Below, piece after piece: positions 7,087 through 12,155 of a stretch of 12,155 bases of DNA. Position numbers and translations under genes: made by a program. How positions within the stretch are numbered: position 1 is the stretch's first letter; each line of letters begins with the position of its first letter. The notes under the pieces were generated by a model. The model had not been told where the DNA came from and made no database searches. It saw nothing but the letters and a program-made list of their open reading frames with translations. Source of the stretch: Actinomycetes bacterium (GTDB lineage Bacteria > Actinomycetota > Actinomycetes > Actinomycetales > Microbacteriaceae); contig JAEZSU010000082.1 of NCBI GenBank assembly GCA_023421635.1, positions 1 through 12,155 of the forward strand. Direction: 5' to 3'.

Positions 7087-7488
7087 ATGCCAGACGCCCT
7101 CCGGTACTTCGCCGACACGCTCGACCACCAGACCGACCCGTCCGACGTGTACGCCGCCCAGCAGGCCGGCGACGCGTTCATGCTCGTGGACGTGCGCTCG
7201 GCGGATGCCTGGCGGCAGGGCCGCATCCCCGGTGCCGTCCACGTGCCGTACCGCGACATCGCAGAGCGCGCCGACGAGTTCGACCCGGCGCTCCCCGTGG
7301 TCGTCTACTGCTGGAGCCCCGGATGCAACGCGGGCACCAAGGGCGCCCTGGAGTTCGCCCGGCTCGGATACCGTGTCCGCGAGATGATCGGCGGGTACGA
7401 GTACTGGGCGCGGGAGGGACATCCGCTCGAGAACGACGAGGGTCCGCTCCCCCGCACGTTCGACCCGCTCGTGATGGTCGTGCGCTGA
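7087..7488 (+). CDS. Single-domain rhodanese-like sulfurtransferase
   Basis: Rhodaneses carry a persulfide on a loop cysteine and pass sulfur to acceptors such as cyanide, thiols or partner proteins. This 133-residue cytosolic protein is one rhodanese domain: LVDVRSADAW at 33-42 (CDC25-like start of the fold), GRIPGAVHVPY at 45-55 and the active-site loop YCWSPGCN at 74-81. C75 is the expected catalytic cysteine, and a second cysteine (C80) lies within the same loop. The ending YEYWAREGHPLE at 104-115 is typical of the family. It is not in an operon with hpxO, since a 69-bp gap with its own promoter-like element separates them, and it converges on the PP2C gene with 10 bp between stops. The physiological acceptor is unknown. 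Confidence 0.9.
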   Translation: MPDALRYFADTLDHQTDPSDVYAAQQAGDAFMLVDVRSADAWRQGRIPGAVHVPYRDIAERADEFDPALPVVVYCWSPGCNAGTKGALEFARLGYRVREMIGGYEYWAREGHPLENDEGPLPRTFDPLVMVVR

Positions 7489-7498
7489 GCGGGCCGGG

Positions 7499-8302
7499 TC
7501 AGGACGCGTCGAGGTCGAGCTCGAGGTCCTCCTGGAACAGCTCCTGCGCGGAACCGTGGAACGACGCCGGGACGGCGGCGTCCGCCAGGCCGTCCGCGAC
7601 GTCGCACACCACGGCGGTGACGTTGTCGCGTGAGCCGGCCTCCAGCGCGAGCCGGACGAGCGCTTGCGACGCGGCCGCCGGCGTACGGTTGCGCAGCAAC
7701 GCGAGCCCGATCTCCTCGTCGTCCAGGTAGTCGCTCACCCCGTCGCTGCACAGCAGCCACCGGTCCCCCGCGACCGCGTCCACCGCGGCGACCGTCACCG
7801 CATCCTGCTCGCCGCCGCCGAGCGAGGCGGTGATGATGTTCCGCCGCGGGTGCGACGCCGCGGCCTGCGGCGCGAGGAGGCCGCGGTCGACGAGTGCCTG
7901 CACGTAGGAGTCGTCGCGTGTCAGCCGCTCCAGCTGCGCGTGCCGCAGCCGGTACCCGCGGGAGTCGCCGATGTGCGCCAGGAGCAACGACCCGCCCGTC
8001 GTCACCACGAGGCCGGTGAAGGTGGTGGCCATGCCGCGCAGTTCGGGGTTCCGGCGCACGTGGGCGCTCAGGTCCCAGTTCGCCTCGCGCAGCCGCTCTC
8101 CCAGCGCGTCGGCATCCTCGACGCGCAGCGACCCGGCGACGAGCCGGTGCACCAGTGCGGCGGACGCGAGGTCGCCGGAGGGTCCTCCCCCGACGCCGTC
8201 CGCGACCGCGGCCCCCCAGGGCGCGCTGAAGGCCGCATCCTGATTGGAGGTACGTACGTACCCCGTCTCGGAGGATGCGGCCGTCAGAAGCCGGAACGTC
8301 AC
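7499..8302 (-). CDS. PP2C-family Ser/Thr protein phosphatase
   Basis: A soluble PPM/PP2C metal-dependent phosphatase of 267 residues that removes phosphate from Ser/Thr in proteins. Conserved motifs in order: RTSNQDA at 17-23 (metal Asp D22), VADGVGGG at 33-40 (D35), ATTFTGL at 92-98, GDSRGY at 112-117, LLCSDGVSDY at 183-192 (D187) and SRDNVTAVV at 224-232 (D226). All metal-site aspartates are present, so it should be active. There is no membrane segment, unlike PstP, and it ends in an acidic tail (about 255-267). The GTG start lies 4 nt after the ctaF stop and has no clear Shine-Dalgarno sequence, so it probably depends on the oxidase operon for both transcription and translation. No kinase gene is in view and its substrate is unknown. 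Confidence 0.93.
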   Translation of the reverse strand: MTFRLLTAASSETGYVRTSNQDAAFSAPWGAAVADGVGGGPSGDLASAALVHRLVAGSLRVEDADALGERLREANWDLSAHVRRNPELRGMATTFTGLVVTTGGSLLLAHIGDSRGYRLRHAQLERLTRDDSYVQALVDRGLLAPQAAASHPRRNIITASLGGGEQDAVTVAAVDAVAGDRWLLCSDGVSDYLDDEEIGLALLRNRTPAAASQALVRLALEAGSRDNVTAVVCDVADGLADAAVPASFHGSAQELFQEDLELDLDAS

Positions 8303-8306
8303 CCGA

Positions 8307-8741
8307 TCAGCGAGCGAAGTTGCCGCGGTAGTACTCGAACACCCAGCCGACGATCGCGACGGCGAAGACGCTCAGGCCGATCGGGACCATCCAGCTGCCG
8401 ACCGCGAGGCCGATCGCGCCGATCGCGACGGAACCCGCCAGCACGATGGGCCACCAGGACCAGGGGCTGAACTCGCCGATCTCGGGGTCGCCGTCGTCGA
8501 TGTCGGCGGTGAGGCTGTCCTCGGGCAGCACGCCGCCCGCGGCCTTCGCCACGCGGGAAACGTAGAAGCCGATCATGCCGGACATGAAGGCGCCGAACAG
8601 CAGCACCATGGACCCGACCCACTCGATCGCGTTGTACCACTCGAGGGTGGGGTGCGCGAGGATGCTCCAGCCGGTGTAGACGACGTCGATGACGAGGAAG
8701 AAGCCGAGCAGAAGCCACCAGAGATTGATGTTGCTACGCAT
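8307..8741 (-). CDS. ctaF: Cytochrome c oxidase subunit IV (actinobacterial)
   Basis: CtaF is the small actinobacterial subunit IV of the aa3 oxidase, a structural part of the bc1-aa3 supercomplex. The 144-residue protein has four membrane segments (about 7-28, 39-61, 96-115, 118-138) with a short acidic loop (LTADIDDGDPEIGE, 77-90) between the second and third. NLWWLLLGFF at the start, GMIGFY at 55-60 and VFEYYRGNFAR at the end are characteristic. Its ATG follows the ctaD stop by 3 nt, with AGGTGA inside the ctaD end as a ribosome site. The PP2C gene follows after 4 nt. Confidence 0.95.
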   Translation of the reverse strand: MRSNINLWWLLLGFFLVIDVVYTGWSILAHPTLEWYNAIEWVGSMVLLFGAFMSGMIGFYVSRVAKAAGGVLPEDSLTADIDDGDPEIGEFSPWSWWPIVLAGSVAIGAIGLAVGSWMVPIGLSVFAVAIVGWVFEYYRGNFAR

Positions 8742-8744
8742 GGG

Positions 8745-10502
8745 TTACTTCACCTTTCCATCGGCCGCGTCCACGACCGGGGCATCGGGGGCGTCCTTCG
8801 CCGGGCCGACGCCAACCGGGATGGCCGCCTCGGGGTGGTTCAGGTCGAACGCGGGGCGCTCGCTGCGGATGCGCGGGATCGACGTGAAGTTGTGGCGCGG
8901 CGGGGGGCAGCTGGTCGCCCACTCGAGCGAGCCGCCGTAGCCCCACGGGTCGTTGACGGTGACCTTGGGCGCCTTGCGTGCCGTGATCCAGACGTTCAGC
9001 AGGAACGGGATCATCGAGGCGGCGAGGATCATCGAGCCGATGGTCGACACCTGGTTCTCCCAGGTCCAGCCGTCTGCCTCGGAGTAGTCCGCGTAGCGGC
9101 GCACCATGCCGTCCACACCCAGCCAGTGCTGGACGAGGAAGGTCATGTGGAAGCCCACGAACAGGATCCAGAAGTGCACGTAGCCGAGACGCTCGTTGAG
9201 CATCTTGCCGGTCCACTTGGGCCACCAGAAGTAGAAGCCCGCGAACATGGCGAACACGACCGTGCCGAACACCACGTAGTGGAAGTGCGCGACGACGAAG
9301 TACGAGTCGGACAGCATGAAGTCGAGCGCCGGCGACGCCAGGATGACACCGGTCAGACCGCCGAAGACGAAGGTCACGAGGAAGCCGAGCGAGAACACGA
9401 TCGGCGTCTCGAAGGTCACCGAACCCCGCCACATGGTGCCGATCCAGTTGAAGATCTTCACACCCGTCGGCACGGCGATGAGCATCGTCATGAAGGCGAA
9501 GAAGGGCAGCAGCACGCCACCGGTGACGTACATGTGGTGCGCCCACACCGACACCGAGAGGACGGCGATCGCGATGGTCGCGTACACGAGGGTCTTGTAC
9601 CCGAAGATCGGCTTGCGGCTGAACACCGGGAAGATCTCGGACACGATGCCGAAGAACGGCAGCGCGATGATGTACACCTCGGGGTGGCCGAAGAACCAGA
9701 ACAGGTGCTGCCACAGCAGGACGCCGCCGTTGTGCGGGTCGTAGATGTGCGCGCCGAGCACGCGGTCGGCGGCGGCGGCGAGGATCGCGGCGGCCAGCAC
9801 CGGGAAGGCGATGAGGATGAGGATGCTGGTGATCAGCGTGTTCCACGAGAAGATCGGCATCCGCCACATGGTCATGCCGGGGGCGCGCATCGTGATGATC
9901 GTGGTGATGAAGTTCACCGCACCGAAGATCGTGCCGAAACCGCTGATGCCCAGGCCCAGCATCCAGAGGTTCCCACCGACGCCCGGACTGAAGGTCGTGC
10001 TGGCGAGCGGCTGGTAGGCGAACCACCCGAAGGAGGCGGCGCCCGCCGGGGTCAGGAAGCCGGCGACGGCGATCATCGAGCCGAAGAGGAAGAGCCAGAA
10101 CGCGAAGGCGTTCAGACGCGGGAAGGCGACGTCGGGGGCACCCAGCTGCAGCGGCAGGATCGCGTTCGCGAAGCCCGCGAACAGCGGCGTCGCGAACATG
10201 AGCAGCATGATCGTGCCGTGCATCGTGAACAGCTGGTTGTACTGCTCCTTGGTGGGCACGATCTGCATGCCGGGCTCGAAGAGCTCAGCACGGATGATCA
10301 GCGCCATCACGCCGCCCAGCAGGAAGAACAGGAACGACGCGATCAGGTACATGTACCCGATCGTCTTGTGGTCGGTCGAGGTCACCCACTTGACGATCAC
10401 GTTGCCCTTGGCCTCGACGCGCGAGGAGCTGAGCAGTGCCGCCTGGCGCGGCGGGAGGGTCGTCGGAGCGCCGGGCTCCTGAAGCGGAAGCGTCGTCGCC
10501 AT
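8745..10502 (-). CDS. ctaD: Cytochrome c oxidase subunit I (aa3 type)
   Basis: CtaD is the catalytic, proton-pumping subunit that reduces O2 to water at the heme a3-CuB centre. From the ATG at 10502 it has 585 residues with about twelve membrane segments. Redox ligands are visible: H95 and H408 (heme a), H273, H322 and H323 (CuB), Y277 (cross-linked Tyr in GHPEVY) and H406 (heme a3). Proton paths are of the A1 type: D124 and N131 in [11 protein letters not shown]275 in HPEVY and K349 in PTGVK. The C-terminus carries the actinobacterial SCPPPRHNF segment (531-539) and a disordered acidic tail. An in-frame GTG 6 nt upstream (10508) overlaps the ctaC TGA as GTGA and would add two residues; the ATG is preferred because MATTLPL looks genus-typical and GGGAG lies about 10 nt upstream. 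Confidence 0.97.
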   Translation of the reverse strand: MATTLPLQEPGAPTTLPPRQAALLSSSRVEAKGNVIVKWVTSTDHKTIGYMYLIASFLFFLLGGVMALIIRAELFEPGMQIVPTKEQYNQLFTMHGTIMLLMFATPLFAGFANAILPLQLGAPDVAFPRLNAFAFWLFLFGSMIAVAGFLTPAGAASFGWFAYQPLASTTFSPGVGGNLWMLGLGISGFGTIFGAVNFITTIITMRAPGMTMWRMPIFSWNTLITSILILIAFPVLAAAILAAAADRVLGAHIYDPHNGGVLLWQHLFWFFGHPEVYIIALPFFGIVSEIFPVFSRKPIFGYKTLVYATIAIAVLSVSVWAHHMYVTGGVLLPFFAFMTMLIAVPTGVKIFNWIGTMWRGSVTFETPIVFSLGFLVTFVFGGLTGVILASPALDFMLSDSYFVVAHFHYVVFGTVVFAMFAGFYFWWPKWTGKMLNERLGYVHFWILFVGFHMTFLVQHWLGVDGMVRRYADYSEADGWTWENQVSTIGSMILAASMIPFLLNVWITARKAPKVTVNDPWGYGGSLEWATSCPPPRHNFTSIPRIRSERPAFDLNHPEAAIPVGVGPAKDAPDAPVVDAADGKVK

Positions 10503-10504
10503 AA

Positions 10505-11398
10505 TCACTCGTCTCCCTTGGCAGATGCGCCGGTGCCCGGCAGGTTGTCGAGCCGGTCGTAGGCCTCTTGGATGTTGCCGGTCTGGCCCTTGTCACGGAG
10601 CGTGTCGAGGTACGCCTCGTACTCCGCCTCGCTGACGACCTTCACGTTGAAGAGCATCATCGAGTGGTACTCGCCGCACAGCTCGGCGCACTTGCCGGCG
10701 TACGTGCCCTCTCGCGTCGGCGTGAACGACCAGGCGTTGTCCTTGCCGATGTAGAGGTCCTTCTTGTAGAGGAAGTCGATGACCCAGAACGAGTGGATGA
10801 CATCGCGCGAGGACAGGTCGATCCGCACGGTCTTGTCCACCGGCAGGTACAGGGTGGGCAGCAGGTCCTGGTCGACGTTGCCCGCGGCATCCGGCTGCGC
10901 CTGGATGCCCATGCTCCACACCGCGTCGTCCTCGTCGCCCGAGGCGTCGGCGTACTCGAAGTCCCACGCCCACTGCTTGCCGATGGCCGAGACGGTCACG
11001 TCCGGCTCCTCGTACTGCGTCTCGAGGATCGTCTGGTCACGCGCGGTGAACGCGAAGAACCCGACGACGAGGATCAGCGGCACGACCGTGTAGAAGATCT
11101 CGATCGGCATGTTGTAGCGCAGCTGCACCGGCAGACCGGTCTGGCCCTTACGGCGGCGGTACACCACCATCGCCCAGAGCATCAGCGCCCACGTGATGAC
11201 GCCGACGGCGAGCAGCACGATCCAGGAGTTCACCCAGAGGGCGGACACCATCTCGGTGCGGTTGGTCGCGGGCTTTCCGGTCTCCTCGAAGCCGGGCAGG
11301 AACCCGTTGAGCTGAGACGGGGTGCAGCCGGCGAGGATAGCCGCCGCCACGGCCCCGATGGGGAGGACGGCCCAACGCAGTCGACGTTTCGAAGGCAC
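10505..11398 (-). CDS. ctaC: Cytochrome c oxidase subunit II (CuA)
   Basis: CtaC holds the binuclear CuA site that accepts electrons from QcrC. From the GTG at 11398 the protein has 297 residues: a lipoprotein-type signal with LAGC (C25 would be lipidated), membrane segments at about 55-80 and 100-118, then a cupredoxin domain. CuA ligands are H202 (VIHSFW), C237, E239, C241, H245 and M248 in the [12 protein letters not shown] segment. KQWAWDFEY at 141-149 is the aromatic electron-entry patch. A GTG seven codons further upstream (11419) is open, but the chosen GTG has GAAAGG 6 nt before it and puts the signal peptide at its normal place. It begins the - strand operon; its stop nearly touches ctaD. 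Confidence 0.96.
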   Translation of the reverse strand: MPSKRRLRWAVLPIGAVAAAILAGCTPSQLNGFLPGFEETGKPATNRTEMVSALWVNSWIVLLAVGVITWALMLWAMVVYRRRKGQTGLPVQLRYNMPIEIFYTVVPLILVVGFFAFTARDQTILETQYEEPDVTVSAIGKQWAWDFEYADASGDEDDAVWSMGIQAQPDAAGNVDQDLLPTLYLPVDKTVRIDLSSRDVIHSFWVIDFLYKKDLYIGKDNAWSFTPTREGTYAGKCAELCGEYHSMMLFNVKVVSEAEYEAYLDTLRDKGQTGNIQEAYDRLDNLPGTGASAKGDE

Positions 11399-11434
11399 GG
11401 TGCACCTTTCAGGGATCACGAATGAAGCTCCTTC

Positions 11435-11463
11435 AGTCTAGAGCAAGCTCACACCTGGTTCAG
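11435..11463 (-). promoter_or_regulatory. Putative sigma-70 promoter of ctaC-ctaD-ctaF-PP2C
   Basis: On the - strand, CTGAAC (11463-11458) and TAGACT (11440-11435) are separated by 17 bp, a standard -35/-10 arrangement. The start point would be near 11428, giving a leader of about 30 nt that includes the GAAAGG ribosome site of ctaC. This is the best two-part promoter in the window. Confidence 0.5.
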
Positions 11464-11491
11464 GCCATTCACCCAGCCGCAACAGACGAAA

Positions 11492-11533
11492 CGGCGCGGC
11501 CACCCCCGGGTTTCCCCGGATGCGACCGCGCCG
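11492..11533 (-). terminator. Two-part hairpin terminator of the erpA-type gene
   Basis: Read on the - strand, an 8-bp outer stem (CGGCGCGG with CCGCGCCG, 11526-11533 with 11492-11499) encloses an inner 5-bp GC stem (11515-11519 with 11506-11510) and is followed by TTTCGTCTGTT. The T-rich tail lies only on the - strand side, so it should end erpA transcription and insulate ctaC. Confidence 0.7.
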
Positions 11534-11553
11534 AAACGCTGTGCGACGGCGTG

Positions 11554-11919
11554 TCAGTGGAAGCTGTCGCCGCATGCACAGGAGCCCTGCGCGTTGGGGT
11601 TGTCGATCGTGAAGCCCTGCTCCGAGATCGTGTCCTTGAAGTCGATGGTCGCGCCGTCGAGGTACGGCACGCTCATGTCGTCGATGATGACCTCGACGCC
11701 GTCGAAGTCGACGACCTTGTCACCGTCGAGGTACCGCTCGTCGAAGTAGAGCTGGTAGATGAGGCCGCTGCATCCGCCGGGCTGCACGGCCACGCGCAGC
11801 CGGAGGTCGTCGCGGCCCTCCTGCCCGAGCAGGTGCTGGACCTTCGCAGCCGCAGCCTCCGTGAGCAGCACACCGTGCTCGCGGGCGCTCTGGTCGACAG
11901 TCAGTGTGGTGTCGGTCAT
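11554..11919 (-). CDS. erpA: A-type iron-sulfur cluster carrier (ErpA/IscA family)
   Basis: A-type carriers accept [2Fe-2S] or [4Fe-4S] clusters and insert them into apoproteins in the cytosol. The 121-residue protein has the three family cysteines: C50 in QPGGCSG, and C114 and C116 in the C-terminal GSCACGDSF. The fold signature LLTEAAAAKV (18-27) and the DF.DTI segment near 93-98 are present. GAGGAGAG just upstream of the ATG is a strong ribosome site. It has its own putative -10 (TAGACT) and its own terminator, so it is probably not part of the oxidase operon, though the same neighbour occurs near ctaC in mycobacteria. IscA, SufA and ErpA are hard to tell apart by sequence; the symbol follows usual actinobacterial practice. 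Confidence 0.92.
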   Translation of the reverse strand: MTDTTLTVDQSAREHGVLLTEAAAAKVQHLLGQEGRDDLRLRVAVQPGGCSGLIYQLYFDERYLDGDKVVDFDGVEVIIDDMSVPYLDGATIDFKDTISEQGFTIDNPNAQGSCACGDSFH

Positions 11920-11964
11920 GGCTCTCCTCGGGGGACGGACCGCTGCCGCGGTCGGGATGGCATG

Positions 11965-11970
11965 AGTCTA
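11965..11970 (-). promoter_or_regulatory. Putative -10 hexamer of the erpA-type gene
   Basis: TAGACT on the - strand is identical to the -10 proposed for ctaC. It lies about 45 nt upstream of the ATG, leaving a leader with the GAGGAG ribosome site. No good -35 is seen at 16-18 bp, so the call is tentative. Confidence 0.35.
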
Positions 11971-11985
11971 CGCCGGTTCCCTGGA

Positions 11986-12155
11986 TCAGGGCCGGTGCCG
12001 GTCCAGGTTCTCCAGCAACAGCGCCTCGCTGAGCACGGCGTGCCGGAAGGTGTCCAGGTGCAGCGACTCGTTCGGGCTGTGTGCGCGCGAGTGCGGGTCC
12101 TCGACGCCGGTGACCAGGATCTGCGCGCCCGGGAAGGTGCGCACGAGGTCTGCGA
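11986..12155 (-). CDS. M20-family dipeptidase, C-terminal part
   Basis: The - strand frame enters from the right edge and ends at a TGA (11988-11986), giving the last 55 or so residues of a protein that continues outside the window. GVEDPHSRAHSPNESLHL followed by a hydrophobic helix (VLSEALLLENL) is the C-terminal signature of M20 zinc dipeptidases and deacylases; the His in RAHSPNES belongs to the region that completes the active site. These cytosolic enzymes cleave dipeptides or N-acyl amino acids. Its stop lies 67 bp upstream of the erpA-type start. The exact substrate class cannot be judged from this fragment. Confidence 0.85.
   Translation of the reverse strand, partial: ADLVRTFPGAQILVTGVEDPHSRAHSPNESLHLDTFRHAVLSEALLLENLDRHRP

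Noticed and set aside
3913..7422. 1169-residue open frame on the - strand
   Set aside because: It is antisense to qcrB, the hpxO-like gene and the rhodanese gene. Its composition is biased to Arg, Asp, Glu, Val and His with no recognisable motif; the length reflects high G/C third positions.
7499..7530. GAGGTC/GAGCTC repeats near the convergent rhodanese and PP2C stops, as a possible terminator
   Set aside because: They are explained by repeated Asp, Leu and Glu codons in the acidic PP2C tail, and no stem with a T tail forms on either strand.
8244..10562. 772-residue open frame on the + strand
   Set aside because: It is antisense to ctaF and ctaD, which carry all oxidase ligand residues. 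Its product is a charged His/Arg/Asp/Glu mix with no domain.
1..12155. CRISPR array, tRNA, rRNA, insertion sequence or phage attachment site
   Set aside because: No spaced direct repeats, cloverleaf, transposase motif or terminal inverted repeats were seen, and nearly all the sequence is accounted for by core genes.

Overview
The window is a high-GC actinobacterial chromosome segment that carries almost the complete aerobic terminal respiratory chain: the cytochrome bc1 branch (qcrC, qcrA, qcrB) and all four aa3 oxidase subunits (ctaC, ctaD, ctaE, ctaF). A diheme QcrC, a three-helix Rieske subunit, a QcrB with PDWY instead of PEWY, a small CtaF subunit IV, near-uniform G/C third codon positions and GTG/TTG starts point to Actinobacteria. 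Protein wording and the likely leaderless starts suggest Micrococcales, probably Microbacteriaceae (Microbacterium-like). This placement is by recognition, not by a search.

Layout, left to right: the 3' end of an unidentified + strand gene (1-123); trpD on the - strand (139-1200); a 172-bp divergent promoter region; a + strand operon ctaE-qcrC-qcrA-qcrB (1373-5721) closed by a strong hairpin; two + strand singletons, an HpxO-like FAD urate hydroxylase (5836-7017) and a single-domain rhodanese (7087-7488). Converging on these from the right is a - strand operon, ctaC-ctaD-ctaF-PP2C phosphatase (11398 down to 7499). To its right are a separately terminated erpA/iscA-type Fe-S carrier (11554-11919, -) and the 3' end of an M20 dipeptidase gene (11986-12155, -). 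No gene-free stretch exceeds 300 bp; the longest are 1201-1372 and 11399-11553.

How it works together: QcrB, QcrA and QcrC oxidise menaquinol. QcrC, a tethered diheme c, passes electrons directly to the CuA site of CtaC, and CtaD/CtaE/CtaF reduce oxygen. ErpA could supply Fe-S clusters, for which the Rieske protein is an obvious client. The trpD(-)/ctaE-qcrCAB(+) pair facing a ctaC..ctaF(-) cluster with an A-type carrier gene beyond it resembles the Mycobacterium tuberculosis Rv2192c-Rv2204c region as I remember it, so the convergent arrangement looks ancestral. The less usual parts are the genes at the convergence point (hpxO, rhodanese, PP2C), the tight coupling of a soluble PP2C phosphatase to the oxidase operon, and a shared spacing of -10-like hexamers and start codons that suggests leaderless mRNAs. 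I see no CRISPR array, tRNA, rRNA, insertion sequence or clearly new system here.
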